In this document: positions 10,020 through 20,274 of the stretch, piece by piece | Position numbering within the stretch: the stretch's first letter is position 1 | How the letters are laid out: each line of letters begins with the position of its first letter | DNA from: Lelliottia wanjuensis | GTDB lineage: Bacteria > Pseudomonadota > Gammaproteobacteria > Enterobacterales > Enterobacteriaceae | Assembly: GCF_030238365.1 (NCBI RefSeq) | Contig: NZ_JASSOT010000064.1 | Span: 186,001-250,000 of the forward strand | Length of the DNA: 64,000 nt | Reading direction: 5' to 3' | Translations under genes and position numbers: made by a program | The notes under the pieces: model-generated | Told to the model about the DNA's origin: nothing | Seen by the model: only the letters and a program-made list of their open reading frames with translations | Database searches by the model: none

Positions 10020-10358
10020 TTACAGTGCCGCTTCGTCAGATTCGCCCGTACGGATGCGAATGACGCGCTGCAATTCGGCAACGAAAATTTTGCCGTCGCC
10101 AATTTTTCCGGTGTAAGCCGCTTTGCTCACGACATCGATCACCTCGTCGAGCTGGTCGTCAGCGATAGCCACATCAATCTTCACTTTCGGCAGGAAGTTG
10201 ACGCTGTATTCGGCCCCGCGATACAGCTCCGCATGGCCCTTCTGACGTCCAAAGCCTTTGACTTCGGTAACCGTCAGTCCCTGAATCCCCATTGAAGACA
10301 GTGCTTCACGAACGTCTTCGAGTTTGAATGGTTTAATGACAACCGTAACCAGCTTCAT
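10020..10358 (-). CDS. glnK: nitrogen regulatory protein PII-2, GlnK
   Basis: Trimeric PII signal protein that binds ATP, ADP and 2-oxoglutarate. It blocks AmtB when nitrogen is plentiful and is uridylylated by GlnD when nitrogen is scarce. The 112-residue protein has the uridylylation site Tyr51 in the T-loop (ELYRGAEYSVNFLPK) and the TGKIGDGKIFV B-loop. First gene of glnK-amtB. The start at 10358 is the E. coli one; the upstream ATG in the same frame has no supporting signal. Confidence 0.97.
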   Translation of the reverse strand: MKLVTVVIKPFKLEDVREALSSMGIQGLTVTEVKGFGRQKGHAELYRGAEYSVNFLPKVKIDVAIADDQLDEVIDVVSKAAYTGKIGDGKIFVAELQRVIRIRTGESDEAAL

Positions 10359-10409
10359 AGTTCCTCTCCAGTCAGAATTCATAATGGCCCGCGTTTACAA
10401 CAGAGGTAT

Positions 10410-10425
10410 TGCAAGGGATGTGCCA
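10410..10425 (-). promoter_or_regulatory. sigma54 promoter of glnK-amtB
   Basis: The minus strand reads TGGCACATCCCTTGCA, a full match to the -24 GG/-12 GC element of RpoN promoters. It lies 51 bp before the glnK start codon. Confidence 0.92.
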
Positions 10426-10498
10426 GAGTTTAAAACCGGCGGGAAATCAGGCGGGAAAGGCAGAAAATGGCGATTGCGCAGAAATGGATAAAAAAAAC

Positions 10499-10576
10499 GC
10501 ACCATGACAGTGCAGGGTGCGTTTCATTTTTGCACCAACAGAAATCCCTGTTAGCGGCTTGCGGTATTTTGGTGCA
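10499..10576. promoter_or_regulatory. NtrC-like half-sites and nested inverted repeat upstream of glnK
   Basis: GCACCATGACAGTGCA (10499-10514) resembles the NtrC dyad GCACCA/TGGTGC with a degraded right arm. Further out, TGCACCA (10531-10537) and TGGTGCA (10570-10576) form a 46-bp spaced dyad with an inner AACAG/CTGTT hairpin. The position, about 75-165 bp upstream of the sigma54 promoter, suits an NtrC enhancer. The outer dyad directly abuts the mdlB stop and may instead help terminate mdlAB. Confidence 0.5.
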
Positions 10577-12358
10577 TCAGGCGCTAAGAGACTCTTCTTC
10601 GCGCGTACTGGCGGCCAGCTCTTCCCCGGCCAGCTGCAGCTGATACATCTGCCAGTAGCGACCTTTCGCTTCCAGCAGCTCACGGTGCGTGCCGCGCTCG
10701 ACGGCCTGCCCGCGATGCAGCACCAGGATGGTATCGGCTTCGACGATTGTCGACAGGCGGTGAGCGATCACTACCAGCGTCGTGTGCTCGCGCACCTCCG
10801 CCAGTGCCTGCTGGATGGCCTGCTCCGTGCCGGAGTCGATGCTGGCCGTGGCTTCATCAAGGATCAGCACCTGCGGCGTTTCAATCAGAACGCGCGCCAG
10901 CGCCAGCAGCTGCTTCTGCCCGACGGAGAGATTGTTCCCCTGCTCGCCGAGTTTGGTGTAGATCCCGTCGCTCATTTCACGCGCCAGTTCCGCGAGCTGG
11001 ACTTTCTCCAGCACGTCCCAGACCTGCGCCTCGCTGAACGGACGGCCCAGCGTGACGTTGGCAAAGAAGGAGTCGGCCATGACGACAGGATCCTGCTGGA
11101 CCATCGCAACCCCTTTGCGCAGCACGCCGTGGCTCAACGTCGAGAGCGGACGCCCGTCGAGGCGGATTTCACCCTGCGTCAGCGGGTAGTAACCCATCAG
11201 CAGACTGGCGAGAGTACTTTTCCCGCTCCCCGTGTGCCCGACCAGGGCGACAAAACTGCGCGACGGAATATCAAGATCAATATCCTGCAGCACCAGGCGA
11301 TCTTCGCGATAGGCAAAGGAGACATGATCGATCGCGATTGACCCGCTCTGCAGTTCGCGCTCATCGTTGCCGTAGGTCTGGCGCGGCCTGTCCATCAGCT
11401 CGAAGACGCGCTCACCAGCGACCACCGCCTGTTGCAGCATCGACTGCTGGGTCGTCAGTTCGATCAGCGGCTCGTTCAGACGCCCGAGGTAGCTGATAAA
11501 CGCATACAGCACGCCCACTTCCATCGTGCCGCCCGAACCGAAACCAAACAGCATCAGCAGACCGCACAGCACCAGCGCCGAGAACAGGCTCAGCAGCGGA
11601 CGCAGCAGGAAACCATCCAGACGCAGGGTTTGCATGCGCGCCATATAGTGCGAGCGGCTCGCCTCGCCCATGCGTTCACCAAACCGTGCCTGCTGGCGGA
11701 ACTGCTGGATAACGCTCATGCCGTTGATGACTTCGTTAAAGCCGTCGTTGATATCCGCCAGATAACCGCGAACCCGACGCACAATCGGCGTGCTGTAGCG
11801 CTGGTAAATGATCATCACGATCATCACCGCCGGGAAAATGGTGATCGCCACCAGCGCCATCCGCCAGTCGAGGCTGAACATCGCCACCAGCATCGCGCCG
11901 ACCAGCGCCGCACTGCGCAGCACCGTCGCCACCACGGTGACGTACAGATCGCGGATCACTTCCGTATCGTTGGTGACGCGAGAGATCACCTGGCCGACAG
12001 GCTGGGTATCAAATTCGCTCAACGGCTGACGCAGGGCCGCATCCATCACGTCGGTGCGCAGCTGCTGCACCACGCCGACCGCCGCCTGGTTAAACAGCAG
12101 CGACTGAGCGTAATGCAGAGACGCCGCCAGTAGCTGAAGCCCGACATAGGCCGCGCCCAGCCCGGCCACCAGGCCGAGCGGAAGATAGCTTTTCGCCACC
12201 ATGTTGTCGATGAAATAGCTGATCAGCAGCGGGCCGCTGACTTCTGCGATCGCCGCCACCCACAGCATCACCACCGCAATCGACAGCGGTTTGCGCCACG
12301 GCGAACCGTAGGCCAGCAGGCGTTTCAGGGTCGGCCACAGCTGGGTAAACTTACGCAT
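10577..12358 (-). CDS. mdlB: ABC exporter half-transporter MdlB
   Basis: Half of a heterodimeric multidrug-type ABC exporter with MdlA. The 593-residue protein has an N-terminal six-helix membrane domain (about residues 25-310) and a nucleotide-binding domain with Walker [10 protein letters not shown], signature LSVGQKQLL, Walker [13 protein letters not shown] and switch VIAHRLSTI. The signature deviates from LSGGQ (Val for Gly), which may make the paired ATP sites unequal. Its start overlaps the mdlA stop by 8 bp. The substrate is unknown. Confidence 0.95.
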   Translation of the reverse strand: MRKFTQLWPTLKRLLAYGSPWRKPLSIAVVMLWVAAIAEVSGPLLISYFIDNMVAKSYLPLGLVAGLGAAYVGLQLLAASLHYAQSLLFNQAAVGVVQQLRTDVMDAALRQPLSEFDTQPVGQVISRVTNDTEVIRDLYVTVVATVLRSAALVGAMLVAMFSLDWRMALVAITIFPAVMIVMIIYQRYSTPIVRRVRGYLADINDGFNEVINGMSVIQQFRQQARFGERMGEASRSHYMARMQTLRLDGFLLRPLLSLFSALVLCGLLMLFGFGSGGTMEVGVLYAFISYLGRLNEPLIELTTQQSMLQQAVVAGERVFELMDRPRQTYGNDERELQSGSIAIDHVSFAYREDRLVLQDIDLDIPSRSFVALVGHTGSGKSTLASLLMGYYPLTQGEIRLDGRPLSTLSHGVLRKGVAMVQQDPVVMADSFFANVTLGRPFSEAQVWDVLEKVQLAELAREMSDGIYTKLGEQGNNLSVGQKQLLALARVLIETPQVLILDEATASIDSGTEQAIQQALAEVREHTTLVVIAHRLSTIVEADTILVLHRGQAVERGTHRELLEAKGRYWQMYQLQLAGEELAASTREEESLSA

Positions 12359-14123
12359 GGGTGGCCTCCTCGTTCAGGTCCGGCGCGTCATCCAGCGCCG
12401 CCTCCAGCTGTTGATAGCGATACATGTCGCGATACCACCCGGACTGTTCCGCCAGCTGGTCGTGATGCCCGCGCTGGGCAACATGCCCGTGCTGCATCAC
12501 CAGAATTTCATTCGCTTCCGTCAGGGCCGACAGACGGTGGGCGCTGATAATGACCGTGCGTCCCTCGCCCCACTGGCGCAGGTTGTGCAGGATCTGGTGC
12601 TCGGTACGCCCGTCGACGGCGGAGAGCGCGTCGTCAAGGATCAGAATTTCGGCGTTGAGCAGCAGCGCGCGGGCAATGGAGATACGCTGTTTCTGTCCGC
12701 CCGAGAGCATCACGCCGCGCTCGCCCACTTCGGTGGCGTAACCCTGCGGCAGACGCAGAATATCGTCATGAACGCTGGCCAGACGCGCCACGTGCTCGAT
12801 CTCTTCCTGCGTCGCCGCCGGATGGCCCAGCGCGATGTTATTGGCGACCGTATCGGAGAACAGGAACGGCGTCTGGCTGACCACCGCCAGGCGGCTGCGC
12901 CAGGCGTCCAGCTGTAAGCGGGTCAGGGGAATGTCGTGGAAACGGATATCGCCTTTGGTGACATCAAAGTGACGCTGAATCAGTGACAGTACCGTGCTCT
13001 TGCCCGCGCCCGTCGGGCCGCAGATACCGAGCATCTGCCCCGGAAGCAGTTCAAAATTGACGTTTTCCAGCGTCGGGCGCTCGGTTTGCGGATAGGAAAA
13101 TTCAGTCACCGCCACCTTCAGCACCCCGCGCCCTTCCGGCACGGATTCGGTGCCGTCGTTCACCACCGGCGCTTCCGCCAGCATCGAGCGAATACGGCTG
13201 TACGCCGCGCTGCCGCGCTCGACGATGTTAAACATCCAGGCCAGGGCCAGCATCGGCCAGATCATCAGCCCAAGGTACATGGCGAAACTGGTCAGTTGCC
13301 CAAGAGTCATGGAGCCATTGACTACCATCCAGCTCCCGCCGCCGATGGCGAGCAGGTTGGCGGTGCCAATGGCGATGTAAATCGTCGGGTCGAAGCGCGC
13401 GTCGATGCGCGCCACGCGCAGGTTTTTGGCTCCCGTATCGGCGGCGTCGGCGGCGAACTGCGCCGACTGGCGATCTTCCAGACCGAAGGCTTTGATCATG
13501 CGGATACTGGTCATGCTCTCCTGGGTTCTGTCGTTCAGGGAGGAGAACGCCGCCTGAGCCAGCTTGAAACGCTCGTGCAGCTGCTCGCCAAAGCGGTTGA
13601 TCGCCAGCGCCATCAGCGGCATAGGCAGCAGCGCCAGCAGGGTTAACTGCCAGCTGATCTGCGTCGACATCACGATCAGCACCGCGCAGCCCATCACCAG
13701 CGAATCGACCAGAGTTAACACCCCTTCCCCGGCGGCGAACACCACGCGATCCACGTCGTTGGTGGCGCGCGCGATCAGATCGCCCGTGCGGTGGCGCAAG
13801 TAGAATTCAGGATGCTGGCGGCTGAGCTGGCGGTAAAAATCTTCGCGCAGTTCGACGGCGAGCTGATAGGACGCTCCGAACAGCAGCACGCGCCAGACGT
13901 AGCGCAGCAGATAGACAATCACCGCGGTCAGGACCAGCGTGCCTACCCACATCATCACCCGTGCGGTGGTGTAATGTTGTTCCGTGACGCCGTCCACCAC
14001 ATAGCCCACCACTTTCGGCGGGATCAGCTGGAGGATGGCAATGATAATAAGCAGGGCCACTGCGCCGAGATAGCGTCGCCACTCCCGGCGGAAGTACCAG
14101 CTTAACTGAGCAAATAATCGCAC
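12351..14123 (-). CDS. mdlA: ABC exporter half-transporter MdlA
   Basis: Partner of MdlB in an inner-membrane ABC exporter. The 590-residue protein has six membrane helices (about residues 15-300) and an ATPase domain with Walker [10 protein letters not shown], canonical signature LSGGQKQRI, Walker [14 protein letters not shown] and switch [10 protein letters not shown]. It starts at 14123, 29 bp after the decR stop on the same strand, so the order decR-mdlA-mdlB could be one transcript. Substrate unproven in E. coli. Confidence 0.95.
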   Translation of the reverse strand: MRLFAQLSWYFRREWRRYLGAVALLIIIAILQLIPPKVVGYVVDGVTEQHYTTARVMMWVGTLVLTAVIVYLLRYVWRVLLFGASYQLAVELREDFYRQLSRQHPEFYLRHRTGDLIARATNDVDRVVFAAGEGVLTLVDSLVMGCAVLIVMSTQISWQLTLLALLPMPLMALAINRFGEQLHERFKLAQAAFSSLNDRTQESMTSIRMIKAFGLEDRQSAQFAADAADTGAKNLRVARIDARFDPTIYIAIGTANLLAIGGGSWMVVNGSMTLGQLTSFAMYLGLMIWPMLALAWMFNIVERGSAAYSRIRSMLAEAPVVNDGTESVPEGRGVLKVAVTEFSYPQTERPTLENVNFELLPGQMLGICGPTGAGKSTVLSLIQRHFDVTKGDIRFHDIPLTRLQLDAWRSRLAVVSQTPFLFSDTVANNIALGHPAATQEEIEHVARLASVHDDILRLPQGYATEVGERGVMLSGGQKQRISIARALLLNAEILILDDALSAVDGRTEHQILHNLRQWGEGRTVIISAHRLSALTEANEILVMQHGHVAQRGHHDQLAEQSGWYRDMYRYQQLEAALDDAPDLNEEATHA

Positions 14124-14152
14124 GCGGTCAATTCCTGAAGGTATTGTTTGAG

Positions 14153-14611
14153 TTATTCAATGGGTAACGCTGTGGTGTATTTAATCTGTTCCATGGCGAA
14201 ACTGGAGGTGACGTCCGACAGACCCGGCACGCTGTTCACCAGCCGCTTGTAGAAGTCGTCGTAGCGTTTCATGTCCGCCACCTGGACGCGCATCAGATAG
14301 TCGTATTCCCCGGCCATGCGCCAGAAGCCAAGCACTTCGGGCATCTCGGAGACTTCGGTGACAAACCGGCAGTACCAGTCGCTGCTGTGGTGCTGCGTTT
14401 TTATCAGAACAAACGCGGTCAATCCAAGCCCCAGTTTTTCGGGATCGAGCAGCGCCACGCGCCCGAGCAAAACCCCGTCGTCTTCCAGTCTTTTAAGGCG
14501 TTTCCAGCACGGCGTGGTGGTCAGATTAACGGCATCGGCGAGTGCCTGCAAAGAGAGGGTGCAGTCCTTTTGCAGTAAGGAGAGCAGCTTGCGGTCAATT
14601 TTATCTAACAT
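14153..14611 (-). CDS. decR: Lrp/AsnC-family cysteine-responsive regulator DecR (YbaO)
   Basis: Transcription factor of 152 residues. It has an N-terminal helix-turn-helix ([21 protein letters not shown]) and a C-terminal RAM effector domain ([20 protein letters not shown]). In E. coli, DecR senses cysteine and activates cysteine desulfhydrase genes. Here it is divergent from such a gene, 116 bp away, which strongly suggests local activation of that gene. An AT-centred palindrome lies in the intergenic space. Confidence 0.93.
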   Translation of the reverse strand: MLDKIDRKLLSLLQKDCTLSLQALADAVNLTTTPCWKRLKRLEDDGVLLGRVALLDPEKLGLGLTAFVLIKTQHHSSDWYCRFVTEVSEMPEVLGFWRMAGEYDYLMRVQVADMKRYDDFYKRLVNSVPGLSDVTSSFAMEQIKYTTALPIE

Positions 14612-14624
14612 ACCCCACCTCTCA

Positions 14625-14639
14625 GAGAATAATTTTCTC
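14625..14639. promoter_or_regulatory. palindrome in the decR-cdsH intergenic region
   Basis: GAGAATAATTTTCTC: arms GAGAA/TTCTC around an AT centre, of the kind Lrp/AsnC proteins bind. It lies 14 bp upstream of decR and 88 bp upstream of the divergent gene, so it could serve for autoregulation and activation. Confidence 0.45.
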
Positions 14640-14727
14640 CTGACATTCTATTTTAAAGGCCAGATAGCAACAATTTTTTCTGTGCTTTTCGCTATGCTGG
14701 GCACAAAATGACAAACGGATAGACACG

Positions 14728-15774
14728 ATGAATAGCACCTGGGTCAAACACGCGATCAGCGAAATCAATGCCGACTATCAACGCTCGGCGGACACGCACC
14801 TCATCCGCCTGGCGCTGCCGGGTTTTCCCGGCATTCAGCTGTACCTCAAAGATGAAAGCACCCATCCGACCGGCAGCCTGAAGCACCGTCTGGCGCGCTC
14901 CCTGTTCCTGTACGGGTTGTGCAACGGCTGGATCAAAGAAGGCACCACCATCATTGAATCCTCGTCGGGTTCAACCGCCGTCTCCGAGGCCTATTTCGCC
15001 CGTCTGCTTGGCCTGCCGTTTATCGCCGTCATGCCCTCCTGCACCGCGAAACGCAAAATCGAGCAGATCGAGTTTTACGGCGGACGCTGCCACTTCGTTG
15101 AGAGCGCCTGCGAAATCTACGCCGCTTCGGAGATGCTCGCTCGCGAGCTGAACGGCCATTATATGGACCAGTTTACCTTCGCCGAACGCGCAACCGACTG
15201 GCGCGGGAATAACAACATCGCCGACAGCATTTTCCGCCAGATGAACAATGAACCGCACCCGGAGCCGTCGTACATCGTGATGAGTGCGGGGACCGGCGGG
15301 ACGTCCGCCACCATTGGCCGCTATATTCGCTGCCAGGGTTACGACACCAAACTGATGGTCGTGGATCCGCAGAACTCGGTATTCCTCGACTACTGGCAAC
15401 ACCGCGACGCCAGCCTGCGCAGCCCGGTGGGCAGTAAAATCGAAGGGATTGGACGCCCCCGTGTGGAGCCGTCCTTCATTCCCGATGTGGTCGATGAGAT
15501 GCTGCGCGTGCCGGATGCGGCCAGCGTTGCCACGGCGCACTGGCTGGAAACGCAGCTGGGCCGCAAAGTGGGCGCATCTACGGGCACCAATATGTGGGGC
15601 GCGTTACAGCTGGCGGTGCGGATGCGCGAAGAGGGCCGGACCGGTTCTATCGTCACCCTGCTGTGCGACAGCGGCGAGCGCTATCTGGACACCTATTACA
15701 ATGCAGAATGGGTCAGAGCGAATATCGGCGATATTGAGCCGTGGAAAGCGCAGATTGCGCAGATGACAAAATAA
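14728..15774 (+). CDS. cdsH: PLP-dependent cysteine desulfhydrase / cysteine synthase-family enzyme
   Basis: A 348-residue fold-type II PLP enzyme. The PLP lysine is Lys52 in [11 protein letters not shown]. The phosphate-binding loop appears as [12 protein letters not shown] and an [11 protein letters not shown] substrate loop is present. In Salmonella the gene next to ybaO/decR, cdsH, encodes an inducible cysteine desulfhydrase that degrades excess cysteine to sulfide, pyruvate and ammonia. Position and family agree, but I assign the name by context. E. coli lacks this gene at this place. Divergent from decR. Confidence 0.8.
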   Translation: MNSTWVKHAISEINADYQRSADTHLIRLALPGFPGIQLYLKDESTHPTGSLKHRLARSLFLYGLCNGWIKEGTTIIESSSGSTAVSEAYFARLLGLPFIAVMPSCTAKRKIEQIEFYGGRCHFVESACEIYAASEMLARELNGHYMDQFTFAERATDWRGNNNIADSIFRQMNNEPHPEPSYIVMSAGTGGTSATIGRYIRCQGYDTKLMVVDPQNSVFLDYWQHRDASLRSPVGSKIEGIGRPRVEPSFIPDVVDEMLRVPDAASVATAHWLETQLGRKVGASTGTNMWGALQLAVRMREEGRTGSIVTLLCDSGERYLDTYYNAEWVRANIGDIEPWKAQIAQMTK

Positions 15775-15799
15775 AAAAAAGCCAGGCTATGTGCCTGGC
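15773..15799 (-). terminator. rho-independent terminator of cof
   Basis: GCCAGGC/GCCTGGC stem followed on the minus strand by eight T residues, 18 bp past the cof stop. It lies directly behind the cdsH stop as well, but on that strand no T-run follows. Confidence 0.8.
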
Positions 15800-15816
15800 T
15801 TGCTGGAAGGGTCTCA

Positions 15817-16635
15817 CTATTCGGGGGAATACGGGAGGTTTGGTTTATCCAGCCAATGAGTCAAAAAGTGGGACACCGCTTCGTTACGGCAATGCCCAAT
15901 AACCGGGAGATGCGAAAGCTCAGCCTTCAGCTGTGGCATCGCATTTCCCATAATCACACCGCGGCCGACGCTGCCCAGCATCTCGCGGTCGTTCATGGCA
16001 TCGCCAAATGCCATACAATCCTGCATCGTCAGACCTAAGTGGTCGCTCAGCACCGCCAGCGCGGAACCTTTGTTACATCCCACCGGCAGCACTTCGAGGC
16101 ACTCTACCGCCGAAAACGTCAGATGCGCCCGGTCGCCCAATACGTCATTGAGCTGAATACGCAGACGGCACAGATCGTCGTGATCGCCGCAGAAACAGAT
16201 CTTGGTCACCGAGTGCGCAGGAAGACGGCGCAGATCCGTGAGCTGGTAGCGAAAGCCGCTGTAGACGTGGGCTTTCAGCAGTTCCGGGATCTCTTCGCCC
16301 GTGAGCCAGCCGGTATCATTGAAAACATGAATGCTGGCCTGGGTATCCCAGGTGCTGTGCAGGACCAGGTCCGCCACTTCCGGGTCGAGATCCTGACGGT
16401 GTAAGACGTCGCCTTCGACAGAGTGAATGCGCGTCCCGTTGCCGGTGATCAGAAACGCATCCATCGACAGTTTGCCGAGCAGGTGACACATCTCCAGCAC
16501 GTGACGGCCGGTGGCAAACGTCAGGGTGATATCACGCTCATGCAGCCGCTTCAGCGTACTCAGGGTTTTGTCTCCCAAGCGGTGATCCGGCATTAAGAGC
16601 GTGCCGTCCATATCAAATGCTGCAAGCCGCGCCAT
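15817..16635 (-). CDS. cof: HMP-PP phosphatase Cof (HAD superfamily)
   Basis: Cytoplasmic phosphatase of 272 residues that hydrolyses 4-amino-5-hydroxymethyl-2-methylpyrimidine diphosphate, a thiamine precursor, and sugar phosphates. HAD motif I is [11 protein letters not shown] (Asp8 nucleophile, Asp10). Motif II is TFATGR, and motif IV is [12 protein letters not shown]. The cap lies between about residues 85 and 190 (Cof-type IIB). In E. coli it is adjacent to decR; here cdsH has come between them. Confidence 0.93.
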   Translation of the reverse strand: MARLAAFDMDGTLLMPDHRLGDKTLSTLKRLHERDITLTFATGRHVLEMCHLLGKLSMDAFLITGNGTRIHSVEGDVLHRQDLDPEVADLVLHSTWDTQASIHVFNDTGWLTGEEIPELLKAHVYSGFRYQLTDLRRLPAHSVTKICFCGDHDDLCRLRIQLNDVLGDRAHLTFSAVECLEVLPVGCNKGSALAVLSDHLGLTMQDCMAFGDAMNDREMLGSVGRGVIMGNAMPQLKAELSHLPVIGHCRNEAVSHFLTHWLDKPNLPYSPE

Positions 16636-16737
16636 GATGACTCCAAAAAGGTGGTGGGGTTAATCTGGGGATCAGTATTGCCCGCAATATACGGAAGTAA
16701 TAGTGAATAGATGAGGATTATTGTTCCGGGTTTATAC

Positions 16738-16763
16738 AAAAACGCTGCCGGGGCAGCGTTTTT
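16738..16763. terminator. terminator behind the M20 amidohydrolase gene
   Basis: AACGCTGCC, GG, GGCAGCGTT with A-run and T-run on either side; works in both directions. It separates the M20 gene from the cof promoter region. Confidence 0.85.
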
Positions 16764-16776
16764 AAAGGAGTGAAAA

Positions 16777-17961
16777 TCAGGCCTGATTAATTAACAGGTG
16801 CTGAATAAAACCGACATGGAGTTTGACGCCAATCTGCAGCGCCGCCTCATCCAGGCGGAATCGTGGATTGTGCACCCCGTAAGTCGCGGAGATACTTTCA
16901 TTCCCGCTGCCAATAAACAGGAAGCAGCCGGGCACTTTTTGCTGGTATGACGAAAAATCTTCGCCGCCAAACAGCGGGTGAGGCATCTCGCGTAGCGCCT
17001 GCTCGCCCAGCGCATCGCTCACCACCTTGCGGGCTATCGCACAGGCATCCGGGTGGTTGTTGCCGCTGGCATAACCTCGCGTCCAGTTCAGGGTAAAGCG
17101 CGCCCCGTGGGCGGCGGTGATCCCGGCGATCATCTGCTCCATCTGCTGCGGCACCTGCTGGCGCACGCTGGCGTGATGGGTGCGCAGGGTTCCCGCCAGT
17201 TTGACGCGCTCCGGAATGACGTTATAGCTCTCTCCGCTCTGGAAGGTGGCGATGGTCAGGACCGGCACCTGCAGCGGATCGGTGCGGCGTGAAACCACAT
17301 TTTGCAGGGCCATCACCACTTCCGCGCCGATGGTCACCGGATCGATACACAGATGCGGCATCGAGCCGTGGCCGCCTTTGCCCTCAATGGTGATATCGAA
17401 GTTATCCGTCGAGGCGCAGAAGACGCCCTCTTTCAGCGCCACTTCGCCGGTCGGGAAATTCGGCATCACGTGCAGGCCGAAGATTTTCTCTACACCGTCG
17501 AGCACGCCGAGATCCACCAGCTCCTGCGCACCGCCTGGCGGCACCTCTTCCGCATGCTGGAAGATAAAGCGCACCGAACCGTGCAGCATCGACTGACACT
17601 GGCTCAGCACTTTCGCGGCGCCGAGCAACATCGCGGCATGAGCGTCATGGCCACAGGCGTGCATCACGCCCGGCACCGTCGAGCAAAAGGCTTCGTCGTT
17701 CTCTTCCTGAATCGGCAGGGCGTCAATATCGGCCCGCAGCGCGTAGCGCGGCCCGTCATGTGCGCCTTTCATATCGGCAATCACGCTGTTGGGCGTCAGG
17801 CGCGTCAGCGTCAGACCGCCAAAACCGGACAGTTCCCCGGCAATATAATCCGCGGTGTTATGCTCCTGAAATGAGAGTTCAGGATGAGCATGAATGTGTC
17901 TGCGCCAGCGTAAAACATCGTCTTTGACTTCAGCCAGCATCGCTTCAAAATTAAATGCCAT
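16777..17961 (-). CDS. M20D-family amidohydrolase (hippurate / N-acyl amino acid hydrolase-like)
   Basis: A 394-residue zinc or manganese amidohydrolase that likely cleaves an N-acyl amino acid or related amide. Metal and catalytic residues are visible: Cys103 and His105 in [12 protein letters not shown], the Glu138-Glu139 pair in [11 protein letters not shown], His164 in FGLHVMP, and the C-terminal [11 protein letters not shown] histidine region. The dimerisation insert holds GGHGSMPH. The ATG at 17961 has GAGGAG seven bases upstream; a GTG one codon earlier is a poorer choice. It overlaps the transporter stop by 11 bp, so the two are coupled. The exact substrate is unknown. Confidence 0.85.
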   Translation of the reverse strand: MAFNFEAMLAEVKDDVLRWRRHIHAHPELSFQEHNTADYIAGELSGFGGLTLTRLTPNSVIADMKGAHDGPRYALRADIDALPIQEENDEAFCSTVPGVMHACGHDAHAAMLLGAAKVLSQCQSMLHGSVRFIFQHAEEVPPGGAQELVDLGVLDGVEKIFGLHVMPNFPTGEVALKEGVFCASTDNFDITIEGKGGHGSMPHLCIDPVTIGAEVVMALQNVVSRRTDPLQVPVLTIATFQSGESYNVIPERVKLAGTLRTHHASVRQQVPQQMEQMIAGITAAHGARFTLNWTRGYASGNNHPDACAIARKVVSDALGEQALREMPHPLFGGEDFSSYQQKVPGCFLFIGSGNESISATYGVHNPRFRLDEAALQIGVKLHVGFIQHLLINQA

Positions 17962-19153
17962 CACACTTCTCCTCAGTTAATGCGTGGCGCGTTTTCAGCG
18001 CCAGCGGCAACATGGCAAGCCCGGCAACCACCATTGCCAGCGCCAGAAAAACAAACGTCGACAGGTAGCCCTGGCTGACGGTGATCAGATAGCCCATCGC
18101 AATCGGGGCGACAAACCCGCCCAGCGTCCCGCCGGTATTGATAATCCCCATCGCCGCGCCCATCACCTCTGGCGGCAGGCGTTTCATGGGTAAGGTGAAG
18201 ACGGTCACGAAAGCCGCCATCAGGAAAACGTAGCCGAGGAAAAGCAGTAGCCCGGCGGTCAGCGCCGACGTTGAGGTGTAGACCAGCCAGATGCACAGCG
18301 CACTGAGCAGCGCGCTGCAGAAAATCACTTTCGGCTCTTTACCCTGCATATAGCGCCCCACCAGCCAGCCGGTGGCGAGGGACGAGATCCAGATACCCAG
18401 GCCTCCCGCGGCGACCACCAGCCCGGAAACGTCGAGCGTCATTCCGCGCTGCTGCACCAGATATTTCGGCAGCCACGCCATCAGGCCGTAGGACGGAATG
18501 TTGATGCAGAAGATCGAGATGAAGAGCAGGACCACAATGGGGTTTTTCAGCAACGTGCGATAGCCGGTCACGGCTCCGGCACGCGCTTTCACCGGCGCCG
18601 GATTCGGCACCCACAGCATAATCGCGATAGCAATCGCAAAGGCCAGCAGACCGAGGATCGAAAAGGAGCCGCGCCAGCCCAGCGAATTCAGGCTATACAC
18701 CGCAACCAGCGGCCCGGCGGTCATTGCCAGACCAGCCGACGAGAGCAAGATCGACTGGGCAAAGGTGCGCTTTTCAAGGGGGAAATTAGAGACAACGGCT
18801 TTGGCACAGGAGCACGGATAGCCGGAATGGCCGACGCCGGATAAAAAGCGGAACGTGACCAGCAGCCCCAGGCCGAAGCCCAGCATGCCGAAGCAGAGCG
18901 CGAAGCCGCCGAGCAGGCACAGGGACATGCTCAGCACTTTCTTGTAGCCGAACTTATCGTTTAGCCAGCCAGCGGGAATTTGAAACAGCGAATAGGCGAG
19001 GAAGAATATCCCGGTGATATACCCGAGCTGTTCAGGACGAAGGTCAAATTCACGTTCGATGGGCAGGAGCGCAAAGCCCATCACCGTTTTGTCGAGATAC
19101 ACCACCACATAGCCGACAAAGAGCAGGAAAATCATCAGGAAACGATTCTTCAT
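17951..19153 (-). CDS. MFS transporter (organic anion/amide uptake-like)
   Basis: A 400-residue major facilitator protein with about 12 membrane helices. The start at 19153 ([20 protein letters not shown]) has AAAGAG upstream; earlier Met codons are unsupported. Family signatures include [17 protein letters not shown] in the first loop and [13 protein letters not shown] between helices 2 and 3. It resembles the anion:cation symporter group. Coupled to the M20 amidohydrolase and divergent from a LysR gene, it probably imports that enzyme's substrate. Absent from this place in E. coli. Confidence 0.82.
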   Translation of the reverse strand: MKNRFLMIFLLFVGYVVVYLDKTVMGFALLPIEREFDLRPEQLGYITGIFFLAYSLFQIPAGWLNDKFGYKKVLSMSLCLLGGFALCFGMLGFGLGLLVTFRFLSGVGHSGYPCSCAKAVVSNFPLEKRTFAQSILLSSAGLAMTAGPLVAVYSLNSLGWRGSFSILGLLAFAIAIAIMLWVPNPAPVKARAGAVTGYRTLLKNPIVVLLFISIFCINIPSYGLMAWLPKYLVQQRGMTLDVSGLVVAAGGLGIWISSLATGWLVGRYMQGKEPKVIFCSALLSALCIWLVYTSTSALTAGLLLFLGYVFLMAAFVTVFTLPMKRLPPEVMGAAMGIINTGGTLGGFVAPIAMGYLITVSQGYLSTFVFLALAMVVAGLAMLPLALKTRHALTEEKCDGI

Positions 19154-19344
19154 AGCCGATATCTCTTTTGTTATCACCTCGCCGGAGGGGGATCGACAGG
19201 TGAAGGTAAAATGCGACATGCATCACATAACAGACTGAACAACAACGTTTTATGTTTTATCTTCATCGACGTTAGCAGCTTTACCACCCCGCCATAAGAT
19301 ACAATTTTTGTACAGGTGATACTTTTTACTGATAGGGGCTGGCG

Positions 19345-20250
19345 TTGCGTTATTTGCCAAAGTTGCAGCAACTGAAGGTGTTTCAGCAGGTTATCCGCAG
19401 CGGCAGTATTCGCGGCGCGGCCAGGGCGCTCGGGCTATCTCAACCGGCGGTCAGCAGAACCTTGCGTGAACTGGAGCAGACGCTAGAGACCCGGCTGATC
19501 GTGCGCGGGAATCAGGGGATGACGTTAACGGAAACCGGGCGGGCCTTTTCCCAGCGCATGCAGTTTATTCTTGAGGAGCTGGAGCGGGCGGCCGATGAGA
19601 TCCGTCAGATCGACCAGTTCTCGCAGGGCGCGGTGGCGATGGGATTCTCCTCCCTCCTCGCGGTAACGGTTTTTCCGGCGCTCAACGACGCCTTCAAAGC
19701 GCAGTTTCCCCAATCCACGCTGCTGGTGAAAGAGGGACAGCTGTCGATGCTGTTACCAGCCCTGCGTGAAGGACGACTGGATTTTGCCGTCGGTACCGCC
19801 GGGCCAGGGTTCCCGCTGGACGATCTGGTGCGCGAGCCGCTGTTCAATGCCTCGTTCGGGATTATTGCTCGCAAAGGACATCCGCTGGCGGAGGCAACCA
19901 CCTTCGACGCGCTGCAAAATGCACGCTGGGTGCTGCCGGAGACCGATATGGGGTATTACCAGCAGCTGGCGGTGAATGAGCTTCTGCCGCCGCTGGCGCA
20001 AACGCCCCTTCGCACGGACTCGATGATCTCCGGGCTGAGTCTGGTATTAGCGTCGGATTATCTGACCATCGTGGCGCGCGCGATGCAGGCCCCGTTTGGT
20101 TTGCAGGACCAGCTGTGTATGCTGAATATCGACAGCCTGCCGCAGGCGGAATATCACGTGCTGTATTCGCAAAAATCGCCGCTGACCTTTGCTGCGCGGC
20201 GGCTGCTGGATCTGCTGCGTCAACACTGTCAGGCGTACCACTGGCATTAA
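19345..20250 (+). CDS. LysR-family transcriptional regulator
   Basis: A 301-residue LysR regulator. The N-terminal winged helix includes GSIRGAARALGLSQPAVSRT, closely like AbgR-type regulators. The effector domain follows from about residue 90. The start codon is TTG at 19345, with AGGGG seven bases upstream. It is divergent from the transporter-amidohydrolase operon across 191 bp, the classical layout for LysR control of the neighbour operon. It ends 24 bp before ybaE on the same strand, so readthrough into ybaE is possible. Confidence 0.87.
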   Translation: MRYLPKLQQLKVFQQVIRSGSIRGAARALGLSQPAVSRTLRELEQTLETRLIVRGNQGMTLTETGRAFSQRMQFILEELERAADEIRQIDQFSQGAVAMGFSSLLAVTVFPALNDAFKAQFPQSTLLVKEGQLSMLLPALREGRLDFAVGTAGPGFPLDDLVREPLFNASFGIIARKGHPLAEATTFDALQNARWVLPETDMGYYQQLAVNELLPPLAQTPLRTDSMISGLSLVLASDYLTIVARAMQAPFGLQDQLCMLNIDSLPQAEYHVLYSQKSPLTFAARRLLDLLRQHCQAYHWH

Positions 20251-20274
20251 CTTTTCATCCTCAGGGCAGCGACG

